NCBI RefSeq assembly: GCF_013387465.1
Contig: NZ_VYGV01000016.1
Span: forward strand, 644,828-708,827
Direction: 5' to 3'
DNA from: Hydrogenophaga aromaticivorans
GTDB lineage: Bacteria; Pseudomonadota; Gammaproteobacteria; Burkholderiales; Burkholderiaceae_C
Length of the DNA stretch: 64,000 nucleotides
Below the pieces are notes generated by a model that ran no database searches, was not told the DNA's origin, and saw only the letters and a program-made list of their open reading frames with translations. Made by a program: the position numbers and the translations under genes. Positions 55,131-63,449 of the stretch are shown in pieces (positions within the stretch are counted from its first letter, which is position 1; every line of letters starts with the position of its first letter).

Positions 55131-57329
55131 ATGTGCGCGTTCTCCGAGGCGGTGCAGACCTGGCCGGCGCCCGACTGGTCTCAGCCCTGGAACGCGCCGT
55201 TCGCTGAAGACGGCGCGTCGGTGCGCGGCGCCTGTGAACAGGGTGTTCCGCTGCCGCAGGCGCTGACGCAGCGCATCGGCACCGCTGGCCCGCGCTTTGT
55301 GCCGCAGACCGATCTGCCTGAGGGCGTGGCCTACGAGCGGTTCATCTTCGACACCGGCAGCGTGCCCACGCGCGAAGGCCTGCACGATTTTTTCAACGGT
55401 CTGGTGTGGATGCGCTTCCCCGCCACCAAGCGCCTGCTCAACCGCCTGCAGGCGACTGAAATCGCGAAGGCCGGCGTCGGTCAGGTGCGTGGGCCGGTGC
55501 GCGATGCGATCACCCTGTTTGATGAAAACGCGGTGCTGTTGCAGGCCCCTGAAGAGCTCTGGGAGGCGCTGATCGCGCGCGAATGGACCCGCCTCTTCGT
55601 GGCGCTGCGGCCCCTGTGGGCACAGGCGCGGCTGGTACTGTTTGGTCACGCGCTGACCGAAAAGCTGGTGGCCCCCTACAAGTCCATCACCGGCCATGTG
55701 TATCGCGAGCCGGTGCCGCTGGCCCTGGGGGACGATCTGGCGGCTTGGGACGCCTGGCTGGCCGGTCGTTTGACGGCCGCCGGGCTGGGTGCCAAGCCGT
55801 TCACGCCCCTGCCCGTGCTGGGGGTGCCGGGCTGGTGGCCCGCCAATGAAGACCCCGCGTATTACACCGACGCCGGCGTGTTTCGCCCCAGGCGCGCTGC
55901 GCCGTCCGCCGACGGCGCTCCCGTTTGTTTTGCTGGACAACCCATGACCTTGCCCGTTTCCCCTTCGTGGTCTCACCTCAAGCTGTCGCAGAACGCCGAC
56001 CGCGCCCAGCTCGCCGCCCATTTCAAAGCCAGCGGCGTGCGCGACGTGGAATGCCTGTTTGCCGACGTCACCGGCTACCCGCGCGGCAAGCTCATGCCCG
56101 CGGCCAGCTTTGCAGCGGGCGGCGAACTGCGCATCTGCCAGGCCATCCCCATGCAGTGCGTGACGGGCGAATACAGCTACGACCCGGTCTTCCCGGACAG
56201 CGACCCGGACGTGCGCCTGATGCCCGACCTCGCCACGCTCAAGCGCTCGCCCTGGGCCAGCACGCCGCGCTACCTGGCGGTGCACGATGCCTACGAGATG
56301 GACGGCAGCCTGTGCGAATTCGCGCCGCGCTCGGTGCTGAAGAACGTGGTGGCGCGTTACACCGTGTTGGGCCTCACGCCGGTGATCGCGCCCGAGATCG
56401 AGTTCTACCTGACCGCCGCCATGACCGACCCAGCCCTGCCGCTGGCCTCACCCACCGGCAAGGGCGGTCGCCCCGAGGTGGGTCAGTCGGCTTTCAGCCT
56501 GAACGCACTCAACGAGCTGGCGCCGTTCTGGGATGCCTTTCATGCCGCCATCGACGGCCTGGGCATCCGTGCCGACACCTGGCTGCACGAGGTGGGCGAG
56601 AACCAGTACGAGATCAACCTGCTGCACGGCGACCCGGTGGCGGTGGCCGACCAGGCCTTCCTGTTCAAGACCGCCGCGCGCGAGATCGCTTTGCAGCACG
56701 GTCTCAACGCCGTCTTCATGGCCAAACCCATTGCGGGCCAGGCCGGCAGCTCCATGCACCTGCACCAGAGCGTGGTGGACGCGCAGGGGCGCAATGTGTT
56801 CAGCAACGCCGACGGCTCGGCCAGCGAGGCCTTCTTCCACTACCTCGGTGGCCTGCAGAGCTGCACGCCGGACCTGATGCTGATCTACGCGCCCACCGTC
56901 AACAGCTACCGCCGCTACGTGGCCGGCAGCCAGGCGCCGACCAATGTGCAGTGGGGCTACGACAACCGCACAGCCGGCCTGCGCGTGCCCGTGAGTGCTC
57001 CCGTGGCACGCCGGGTGGAAAACCGCCTGGCGGGCGCCGATGCCAACCCCTACCTGGCCATGGCCGCCACGCTGGCCGCCGGGCTGGCCGGCATGGAAGG
57101 CAAGGTGCAGCCCACGGCGCCCGTGGAGGGCAATGGTTATGCCCAGGCGCGTGGTCTGCCGCGAACTTTTGACACCGCCCACGAACAAATGGCAGCCAGC
57201 GAGCACGCGCCGCGCCTGCTGGGCGAGCGCTTCGTGCGCGGTTACCTGGCGGTGAAGGCGCTGGAGCACGACCATTTTCTGAACGAGATCAGCGCCTGGG
57301 AGCGGCGTTACCTGCTGCCGCAGGTTTGA
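55131..57329 (+). CDS. DUF3025 protein fused to glutamine synthetase-family enzyme
   Basis: One continuous 732-residue frame. Residues 1 to about 262 are a complete DUF3025 domain (WMRFPATKRLLNRLQATEIAK; GHALTEKLVAPYKSITGHVY). Residues 272-732 are a complete glutamine synthetase of the gamma-glutamylpolyamine synthetase (PuuA-like) type (EIEFYLT; GENQYEINL; GQAGSSMHLHQS; PTVNSYRRYVAGSQAPTNVQWGYDNRTAGLRVP). No stop separates them; the linker is about 10 residues. The GS domain could also start alone at the ATG in 55944 (461 residues), but no clear ribosome site precedes that ATG. A sequencing error removing a stop is possible; natural fusion is the simplest reading. GS activity would glutamylate an amine. 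Confidence 0.8.
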   Translation: MCAFSEAVQTWPAPDWSQPWNAPFAEDGASVRGACEQGVPLPQALTQRIGTAGPRFVPQTDLPEGVAYERFIFDTGSVPTREGLHDFFNGLVWMRFPATKRLLNRLQATEIAKAGVGQVRGPVRDAITLFDENAVLLQAPEELWEALIAREWTRLFVALRPLWAQARLVLFGHALTEKLVAPYKSITGHVYREPVPLALGDDLAAWDAWLAGRLTAAGLGAKPFTPLPVLGVPGWWPANEDPAYYTDAGVFRPRRAAPSADGAPVCFAGQPMTLPVSPSWSHLKLSQNADRAQLAAHFKASGVRDVECLFADVTGYPRGKLMPAASFAAGGELRICQAIPMQCVTGEYSYDPVFPDSDPDVRLMPDLATLKRSPWASTPRYLAVHDAYEMDGSLCEFAPRSVLKNVVARYTVLGLTPVIAPEIEFYLTAAMTDPALPLASPTGKGGRPEVGQSAFSLNALNELAPFWDAFHAAIDGLGIRADTWLHEVGENQYEINLLHGDPVAVADQAFLFKTAAREIALQHGLNAVFMAKPIAGQAGSSMHLHQSVVDAQGRNVFSNADGSASEAFFHYLGGLQSCTPDLMLIYAPTVNSYRRYVAGSQAPTNVQWGYDNRTAGLRVPVSAPVARRVENRLAGADANPYLAMAATLAAGLAGMEGKVQPTAPVEGNGYAQARGLPRTFDTAHEQMAASEHAPRLLGERFVRGYLAVKALEHDHFLNEISAWERRYLLPQV

Positions 57330-57410
57330 GCCCAAACATGGCCCCAGCTTGAAATCGGTGTCTGCCGCCCCCACTATGATTTGCCCGTTGTTCCCTTCCC
57401 TGGAGATTGC

Positions 57411-58280
57411 ATGAAACGCATCCTGTTGTTTGTCCTGACCAACTTCGCCGTCATGGCGGTGCTGCTGGTCACCACCCGCATCCTGGGGGTGGACCGTTTC
57501 CTCACCGCCAACGGGCTGGACATGACGGCACTGGCCGGGTTCTCGCTCGTGATCGGTTTTGGGGGCGCCATCATCTCCCTGCTGATGAGCAAGACGATGG
57601 CCAAGATGAGCACCGGCGCGCGCATCATCAACCAGCCGCAGAACGCCGACGAGGCCTGGATCGTGCAGACGGTGCAGAAGTTTGCCGAGAAGGCCGGCAT
57701 CGGCATGCCCGAAGTCGCGATCTACGACGGCGCGCCCAATGCGTTCGCCACCGGTGCCTTCAAGAACTCGGCCCTGGTGGCGGTATCCACCGGCCTGCTG
57801 CAGGGCATGACGCGGGACGAGGTCGAGGCCGTGATCGGTCACGAGGTGGCCCACGTGGCCAACGGTGACATGGTGACCATGACGCTGATCCAGGGCGTGA
57901 TGAACACCTTCGTGGTGTTCCTGAGCCGTGTGATCGGCTACGCGGTGGACAGCTTCCTGCGCCGCGGCAGCGACAACAACTCCGGCCCGGGCATCGGCTA
58001 CATGGTGACCACCATCGTGATGGACATCGTGCTGGGCTTCCTGGCCGCCATCATCGTGGCCTGGTTCAGCCGCCAGCGCGAGTTCCGCGCCGACGCCGGA
58101 GCCGCCAGCCTGATGGGCCGCAAGCAGCCCATGATCAACGCGCTGGCCCGCCTGGGCGGCCTGACCCCCGGCGAGTTGCCCAAAACCATGCAGGCCATGG
58201 GCATCACCGGTGGCCTGGGCAAGCTGTTCTCGACCCACCCGCCGATGGAAGAACGCATCGACGCGCTGCAGAAACTCTGA
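57411..58280 (+). CDS. htpX: Membrane zinc protease HtpX
   Basis: 289-residue M48-family metalloprotease of the inner membrane. Two N-terminal helices ([36 protein letters not shown]), zinc motif [11 protein letters not shown] (about 143-153) with HExxH, two further helices (about 160-225), and [15 protein letters not shown] supplying the third ligand. It degrades misfolded membrane proteins. The ATG at 57411 follows CTGGAG. Ends before a strong bidirectional terminator. Confidence 0.94.
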   Translation: MKRILLFVLTNFAVMAVLLVTTRILGVDRFLTANGLDMTALAGFSLVIGFGGAIISLLMSKTMAKMSTGARIINQPQNADEAWIVQTVQKFAEKAGIGMPEVAIYDGAPNAFATGAFKNSALVAVSTGLLQGMTRDEVEAVIGHEVAHVANGDMVTMTLIQGVMNTFVVFLSRVIGYAVDSFLRRGSDNNSGPGIGYMVTTIVMDIVLGFLAAIIVAWFSRQREFRADAGAASLMGRKQPMINALARLGGLTPGELPKTMQAMGITGGLGKLFSTHPPMEERIDALQKL

Positions 58281-58327
58281 TCCGTGCGCTCGGGATCCAC
58301 CGATTCGATCGGTGGCGTCCCGGCCAG

Positions 58328-58363
58328 AAAAAAAGCCCTGCGATTTCTCGCAGGGCTTTTTTG
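58328..58363. terminator. Strong bidirectional terminator
   Basis: AGCCCTGCGA (58334-58343) pairs perfectly with TCGCAGGGCT (58348-58357) around TTTC; A tract 58328-58334 on the left and T tract 58357-58362 on the right. It ends htpX and the convergent peptidase gene. Confidence 0.9.
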
Positions 58364-58391
58364 TTTGAGGGGAAGATCGCCGGACGGTGGC

Positions 58392-59765
58392 TTATTCAGC
58401 GCTGGCCTGCTGGACCGTGGCCGCTGCGGCGAGGTGTTGCCGCTGCGACTGCGCCACCGCTTCAAAGCGGGCGCGGAACGTCGGGCTCACCGGAATGTTT
58501 TCGCTCTGACGGGCAATTTCCAGCGGGTCCCGGTGCACGCCCCGGTCGCGGAATTCGAAGTGCAGGTGCGGGCCGGTCGAGGCACCGGTGGAGCCCACTG
58601 CGCCCAGGCGGTCGCCCTGCGACACTTTCTGCCCCTTGCGGACATCGATGCGGCTCAGGTGGGCAAAGAGGGTGGACTGGGCATCGCGGTGGGTGACCTC
58701 GATCACGTTGCCGTAGCCGCGTTGCCAGCCTGCAAAGGTGACCACGCCGTCACCGATGGTGCGCACGGGCGTTCCGGTGGGGGCGGCGTAGTCCACGCCC
58801 AAGTGGGCTTTCTGCTTGCCCGAGATGGGGTGGAAGCGCATGCCGTAGCCGCTGCTGACGCGGGAAAACTCCAGCGGTGAACCCAGGTAGGATTTGCGCG
58901 AACTTTGGCCATCGAAGCCGTAATAGGCCCCCTTCTGACCGGGTTCCTCGAACCAGATGGCTTCGTGTTTTTGCCCGTCGTTGACGAATTCGGCGCTGAG
59001 CACCCGACCCGCACGCATGGTTTCGCCGTCGGCTTCCAGGCTTTCGTAGACCACGCTGAAGTGATCACCCTGGCGCAGGTTGCGACGGAAGTCGATGTCG
59101 GACGCGAAGATCTCGGCCAGTTGCACCGCCACGCTGTCGGGCAGGCCGATGGCGTCGGTGGCGGCAAACAGCGAGCTGTTGATGACGCCGCCGGCCAGGC
59201 GGACGCTGGGCGTGAGTTCGGCGGTTTCGAGTTGCACGTTGTAGCCCTGCGGGCCGCTGGTGATCACCAGGCGCTGGAACTGGCGCTCGTCGTCGGGCAG
59301 CCAACGTGCGCTCAGGCGCTGCAGTTCGTGGCGGTCGTTGGTTTCCACGGTGACCAGCTTGCCGGGGCGGCCAGTGAACAACTGGCGCGCCGTGGCGTCG
59401 TCGCGCAGAAACGCCAGGGCCGCCGAGTCGGCCACACCGAGGCGCTGCAACAGGCTCTGGGCGGTGTCATCGCGACGCACCTGGTCGCTGCGGAACAGCG
59501 TGAGCGACGCGGCGGGCACAGAAAGATCGTTGAGCAGCGGGGCACCCAGGGGGGCCGTGTCCAGTGCCTCGATCACTTGCCGCACAGGCAGGTTGGCGGC
59601 ATCGGGGGCCAGTGGTGCGATGCCAAACGCGGTGACGCCGGTGCCCAGCAAAACCGCACCCACGCCGAGCATGATGCGGCGGGGATACCGGGTCAGGCCA
59701 CGGACCAGGAGGCTGGAGGAAGAGCGTGCAAGCTGGGGCAGCGAGTCCGGGCGGTTTGAAATCAA
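58392..59765 (-). CDS. M23-family murein peptidase (OapA/MepM-like)
   Basis: About 457 residues if started at the TTG in 59765. One N-terminal transmembrane segment (RIMLGVGAVLLGTGVTAFGIAP), an OapA-like/LysM-adjacent middle region, and a C-terminal LytM/M23 domain: MRFHPISGKQKAHLGVDYAAP with the zinc-binding HxxxD, and GPHLHFEFR with HxH. It cleaves peptidoglycan cross-links in the periplasm. An ATG at 59948 would give a longer protein but leave only 14 bp to divergent tyrS and includes an unlikely Pro-rich stretch, so the shorter start is preferred. Start confidence is low; function is solid. Confidence 0.8.
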   Translation of the reverse strand: MISNRPDSLPQLARSSSSLLVRGLTRYPRRIMLGVGAVLLGTGVTAFGIAPLAPDAANLPVRQVIEALDTAPLGAPLLNDLSVPAASLTLFRSDQVRRDDTAQSLLQRLGVADSAALAFLRDDATARQLFTGRPGKLVTVETNDRHELQRLSARWLPDDERQFQRLVITSGPQGYNVQLETAELTPSVRLAGGVINSSLFAATDAIGLPDSVAVQLAEIFASDIDFRRNLRQGDHFSVVYESLEADGETMRAGRVLSAEFVNDGQKHEAIWFEEPGQKGAYYGFDGQSSRKSYLGSPLEFSRVSSGYGMRFHPISGKQKAHLGVDYAAPTGTPVRTIGDGVVTFAGWQRGYGNVIEVTHRDAQSTLFAHLSRIDVRKGQKVSQGDRLGAVGSTGASTGPHLHFEFRDRGVHRDPLEIARQSENIPVSPTFRARFEAVAQSQRQHLAAAATVQQASAE

Positions 59766-59962
59766 GGTACGGTTCCAGCGGGCGGGCCACCGGAGCGGCA
59801 CGCAATCAAAGAAGAAAAAGGGACCAGAAGCAGGACACGGGCCCTCCCGCGGAGCTGCGGGCTGCGTCTCGCCGGGACGCTCGGGGGCAGGACCACTAAA
59901 ATCCACGCTCGGAAACCAAAAGTATAGCCAGTTCCAGGGCTGTTGCATCTGAAAAAACCCTT

Positions 59963-61225
59963 ATGAATCACAGCCTTAACGAAACAAAAGGTGTTCAGAA
60001 ACCCACCTCGGAGGCGGTCCAGCCGACAGACGGTGTGCGCGAGGCACTGGCGGTGACCCTGCGGGGCATCGAAGAACTGATTCCCCAGGACGACTGGGTG
60101 AAGAAACTGGCGAGGTCCGAAGCCACCGGTGTGCCGCTGCGCATCAAGCTCGGCCTGGACCCGACCGCGCCCGACATCCACATCGGCCACACCGTGGTGC
60201 TGAACAAGATGCGCCAGCTGCAGGACCTGGGGCACCAGGTGATTTTCCTGATCGGCGACTTCACCAGCCTGATCGGCGACCCGTCCGGGCGCAACAACAC
60301 GCGCCCACCGCTGACCCCCGAGCAGATCAAGGCCAACGCCGAGACCTACTACAAGCAGGCCAGTCTGGTGCTGGACCCGGCGAAGACCGAGATCCGCTAC
60401 AACAGCGAGTGGAGTCTGCCGCTGGGTTCGATGGGCATGATCCAGCTGGCCGCCAAGTACACCGTGGCGCGCATGATGGAGCGCAACGACTTTCACGACC
60501 GTTTCAAGGCCGGCACGCCGATCAGCGTGCACGAGTTCCTGTACCCGCTGATGCAGGGTTACGACTCGGTGGCGTTGAAGAGCGATCTGGAGTTGGGCGG
60601 CACGGACCAGAAGTTCAACCTGCTGATGGGCCGCCACCTGCAGCAGGAATACGGCCAGGAGCCGCAGTGCATCCTGACCATGCCACTGCTCGAAGGCCTG
60701 GACGGCGTCGAGAAGATGTCGAAGTCCAAGAACAACTACATCGGCATCACCGAAGAGCCCAACACCATGTTCGCCAAGGTGTTGAGCATTTCGGACACGC
60801 TGATGTGGCGCTGGTACACGCTGCTGTCGTTCAAGTCGCTGGCCGAGATCGAGGCGCTGAAGCAGGAAGTGGCCGGCGGGCGCAACCCCAAGGACGCCAA
60901 GGTGATGCTGGCCAAGGAGATCACGGCGCGTTTCCACAGCGCGGCGGCGGCGGATGTGGCGGAGCAGGACTTCATCAACCGCAGCAAGGGCGGTGTGCCG
61001 GATCAGATTCCCGAGGTGTCGTTGTCGGGTGCGCCCATGGGCATTGCGGCACTGCTGAATGCGGCGGGGCTGGTAGCGTCCAACGGCGAGGGCAACCGGT
61101 TGATCGATGGCGGCGGTGTGCGCATCGATTCGGTTGTGGTCAGCGACAAGGGTCTGAAACTGGGTGCTGGTGTGTATGTGGTGCAGGTGGGCAAGCGGAA
61201 GTTTGCTCGCGTCACGCTTTCATAA
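59963..61225 (+). CDS. tyrS: Tyrosyl-tRNA synthetase
   Basis: 420-residue class I aminoacyl-tRNA synthetase that charges tRNA-Tyr. The HIGH-type motif PDIHIGHTV is at about residue 74, the tyrosine-binding [22 protein letters not shown] follows, and the KMSKS loop [12 protein letters not shown] is at about 250. A C-terminal S4-like domain ends the protein. The long N-terminal extension before GVREAL is typical of beta-proteobacterial forms. Confidence 0.96.
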   Translation: MNHSLNETKGVQKPTSEAVQPTDGVREALAVTLRGIEELIPQDDWVKKLARSEATGVPLRIKLGLDPTAPDIHIGHTVVLNKMRQLQDLGHQVIFLIGDFTSLIGDPSGRNNTRPPLTPEQIKANAETYYKQASLVLDPAKTEIRYNSEWSLPLGSMGMIQLAAKYTVARMMERNDFHDRFKAGTPISVHEFLYPLMQGYDSVALKSDLELGGTDQKFNLLMGRHLQQEYGQEPQCILTMPLLEGLDGVEKMSKSKNNYIGITEEPNTMFAKVLSISDTLMWRWYTLLSFKSLAEIEALKQEVAGGRNPKDAKVMLAKEITARFHSAAAADVAEQDFINRSKGGVPDQIPEVSLSGAPMGIAALLNAAGLVASNGEGNRLIDGGGVRIDSVVVSDKGLKLGAGVYVVQVGKRKFARVTLS

Positions 61226-61520
61226 GCCTGCACCTCGCGGGATCGGGGCGCCAGCGCGCTCTGTTCCGTTCGTGTCCCCCGGACCGGCTGCACCGGTCCT
61301 CCTCCTTGACCTCACTGCACAGAACGCGCTGTCACCCCGATCCAAAGTGATGGTGGCGTGCGACGGTGTGCGTGCCTGCGTGTGGGCGGAACGAGTGACG
61401 GTGGTGACCGGCGCAGCGAAGTAAAGGAGGAGGCTTGGGCGCAGCCCAAGCCGGGGGACATGAGCGTAGCCGGTCAGCGCTGGCGCTCGTTCCTTGAGGC
61501 AATGTTGGAGAGCGAGAGGC
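61226..61520. repeat. Non-coding region with paired hairpin elements (inverted)
   Basis: No gene found. The sequence AAGGAGGAGG-hairpin-CCGGGGGACA occurs twice in opposite orientation: the right copy at 61424-61460 (hairpin CTTGGGCGCAGCCCAAG) and the left copy at 61273-61307 (hairpin ACCGGCTGCACCGGT). The arms are identical over ten bases each side, while the internal hairpins differ but both fold. An outer match CGCCAGCG near 61250 and its complement near 61480 extends the symmetry, suggesting a mobile palindromic element. Confidence 0.6.
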
Positions 61521-62201
61521 TTACCGAGCCCCGGCCTTTTCCAGCATCGACACCATCGCTGGATAACCGCGAGCCTTGGCCAGCGCAAGAGGCGTCTGAC
61601 CGCTGCGGTCCGCCAGCTGCAGATTGGCCCCGGCATCGATCAGCGCCTTCAGCGTCGCCTGGTGTCGCGCGCCGCCGTCGCCCAGCACGATGGACTCGAT
61701 CACCGCCGTCCAGTGCAGGTTGTTCACATGGTCCAGTGGCGCGCCGGCCGCGATCAGCTGCCGCACCACCCCGTCGTGTCCCAGGTGGGCCGCTGCGATC
61801 AGGGCCGTGCCATCGTAGCGGCTGGTCACCTGCTTCGCGCTTGCGCCCAACTGCAGCAAGACCTTCAGCGTCTCCTCGTCGTCGGCCACCGAAGCGATGG
61901 TCACGACGTCGTAGCGGTCGTTTTCCAGCTGGTTCAGATCGGCACCGGCCTTCACCAGCGCCCGGATCGCATCGCGCTGCCGGGCGAACGTGGCCACGTG
62001 CAGCGGGGTGCGCCCGTGGCTGTCGGTGGCATTCGGTGGCGCGCCGGAAGCAACCAGACGCTGGATCTTGGCCACGTCCCCTTTCTGCGCAGCCATGTGC
62101 AGGCCCGTGTAGGCCGCTGCTTCGACCGCGCTGGGCGCGACCTGGGCCTGGACTGACTCGTCAGCCAAAGCCAGCGAGAGGGCCAGTAACAGCGTTTTCA
62201 T
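61521..62201 (-). CDS. Ankyrin-repeat protein
   Basis: 226-residue protein with a short hydrophobic N-terminus (MKTLLLALSLALADESVQAQ) suggesting a signal peptide, followed by about five ankyrin repeats (TGLHMAAQKGDVAKIQRLV; TPLHVATFARQRDAIRALVKAGADLN; TALIAAAHLGHDGVVRQLIAAGAPLD). Probably a periplasmic protein-binding partner. The start overlaps the stop of the GlcG-like gene by ATGA, so the two are translationally coupled. Confidence 0.85.
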   Translation of the reverse strand: MKTLLLALSLALADESVQAQVAPSAVEAAAYTGLHMAAQKGDVAKIQRLVASGAPPNATDSHGRTPLHVATFARQRDAIRALVKAGADLNQLENDRYDVVTIASVADDEETLKVLLQLGASAKQVTSRYDGTALIAAAHLGHDGVVRQLIAAGAPLDHVNNLHWTAVIESIVLGDGGARHQATLKALIDAGANLQLADRSGQTPLALAKARGYPAMVSMLEKAGAR

Positions 62202-62689
62202 TTCAACAGCTCGGCCACTTTGGCGATGCCCGCGTTCGCGCATTGCTCGTCCAGATGGCCGCCGGGTGCACCGCCTACGCCGACCGCACCGATGACTTCG
62301 TTGCCCACCTTCACCGGCACGCCACCGCCCAGCACCAGGAAGCCCGGGATGTCCACCAGCGTCGCGGCGCCGGGGTTCTTCTGCACGTTTTCCAGCATGG
62401 CTGCGGTGGTGTTGCGGGCCGAGGCCGATGTGTAGGCCTTGCCTTGCGCAGCGCCCAAGGTGTGCGGGCCGGCGTTGTCGGCCCGCTGCAGGGCGCGCAG
62501 GTGGCCGGCGCGGTCCACCACGGCGGCGGTCACGTTGTAGCCGCTGGCACTGCACGACGCGACGGTGGCGGCGGCGATCTGGCTGGCCAGTTCGAGCGAC
62601 ATGTTCTTTTCGGTGCGCACGGCTTGCGCGTTGGCGACGCTGGCGATCAGGGACAGGGCGAGGGTGGATGCAAAAACGGTGGCTTTCAT
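62198..62689 (-). CDS. GlcG/HbpS-family heme-binding-like protein
   Basis: 163-residue secreted protein with a signal peptide (MKATVFASTLALSLIASVAN, cleavage after NAQ). The domain is GlcG/HbpS type (TVASCSASGYNVTAAVVDRAGHLRALQRADNA; GFLVLGGGVPVKVGNEVIGAVGVGGAPGGHLDEQCANAG). Family members bind heme or cobalamin or are accessory to periplasmic alcohol/glycolate oxidation. AGGAG precedes the ATG at 62689. Cotranscribed with the ankyrin gene. Confidence 0.85.
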   Translation of the reverse strand: MKATVFASTLALSLIASVANAQAVRTEKNMSLELASQIAAATVASCSASGYNVTAAVVDRAGHLRALQRADNAGPHTLGAAQGKAYTSASARNTTAAMLENVQKNPGAATLVDIPGFLVLGGGVPVKVGNEVIGAVGVGGAPGGHLDEQCANAGIAKVAELLK

Positions 62690-62782
62690 GGGGTTCTCCT
62701 TGGGGTGATGCGGTTGAATCAACCGTGGGAGAACTGTAGAAATTTGCGCCATTTCGCACCATTCGGAGGGCTACGCGCGGGG

Positions 62783-62800
62783 CTCCGTAGAACTACGGAG
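62783..62800. promoter_or_regulatory. Inverted repeat upstream of the GlcG/ankyrin pair
   Basis: CTCCGTAG-AA-CTACGGAG, eight perfectly paired bases each side of AA, about 95 bp upstream of the GlcG-like start and 23 bp past the response-regulator stop. A binding site for the adjacent LuxR-type regulator is the favoured reading; a weak terminator for that regulator gene is the alternative, but no T run follows. Confidence 0.5.
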
Positions 62801-62822
62801 TGGCTGGAACCGTGGGGCCGAC

Positions 62823-63449
62823 TCAGCATGCGTCGTGTTCGTCGACCAGCGCTGTGTAGCGGCGGATCAACTGCGCCAGCGATTCGGCCTGCAGCTTGGC
62901 AAACAGGTTGGCGCGGTGCGTTTCTACCGTGCGAGGCGAGAGATCGAGCGCGCGGCCGATCTCCTTGTTGGTCAGGCCCGCCACGATCAGGCCCAGCACC
63001 TCGCGTTCGCGTTCGGAGAGCTGCGCGTAACGTTCGCGCGCTTCGCGGTCGGCCAGTTGGTGCTCGCGCGAACGAACATGCTGGCGCACCGCGTTCTGCA
63101 GCGCCTCGATCAGCAACTCGTCGTTGACCGGCTTCTCCAGGAACTCGGCCGCGCCCGCCTTGAAGGCGCGGCGGCACATGTCCACCGTGCCGTGGCCGGT
63201 GAGCATGATCACCGGCTGGTCCACGCCCTGCGCGACCAGGGTGTCGAGCACCGTCAGACCACTGATGCCAGGCATGCGCACATCCAGCACGATGGCGCCG
63301 ATCACCTCGCGGTCGAAGGCGCTCAGAAAAGCCTGTGGGTCGGCCCAGGGGATGACGCGCAGGCCTACGGTGCCGATCAGCAGCGCCAGGCTCTCGCGCA
63401 CGGCCGCGTCGTCGTCGATCAGGTGGACCGTCGGCGAGAGCGTGTTCAT
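62823..63449 (-). CDS. FixJ/NarL-type response regulator (LuxR output)
   Basis: 208-residue response regulator. Receiver 1-125 with LIDDDAAVRE, phosphoacceptor Asp56 in VLDVRMPG, MLTGHGT and EKPV; C-terminal LuxR helix-turn-helix LSEREREVLGLIVAGLTNKEIGRALDLSPRTVETHRANLFAKL (about 145-188). The start overlaps the stop of the kinase gene (ATGA). Possible targets: the adjacent GlcG/ankyrin operon. Confidence 0.92.
   Translation of the reverse strand: MNTLSPTVHLIDDDAAVRESLALLIGTVGLRVIPWADPQAFLSAFDREVIGAIVLDVRMPGISGLTVLDTLVAQGVDQPVIMLTGHGTVDMCRRAFKAGAAEFLEKPVNDELLIEALQNAVRQHVRSREHQLADREARERYAQLSEREREVLGLIVAGLTNKEIGRALDLSPRTVETHRANLFAKLQAESLAQLIRRYTALVDEHDAC

Noticed and set aside
59766..59948. 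N-terminal extension of the M23 peptidase to the ATG at 59948
   Set aside because: It would leave 14 bp to divergent tyrS and adds a Pro/Phe-rich segment unlike the family; treated as promoter region.
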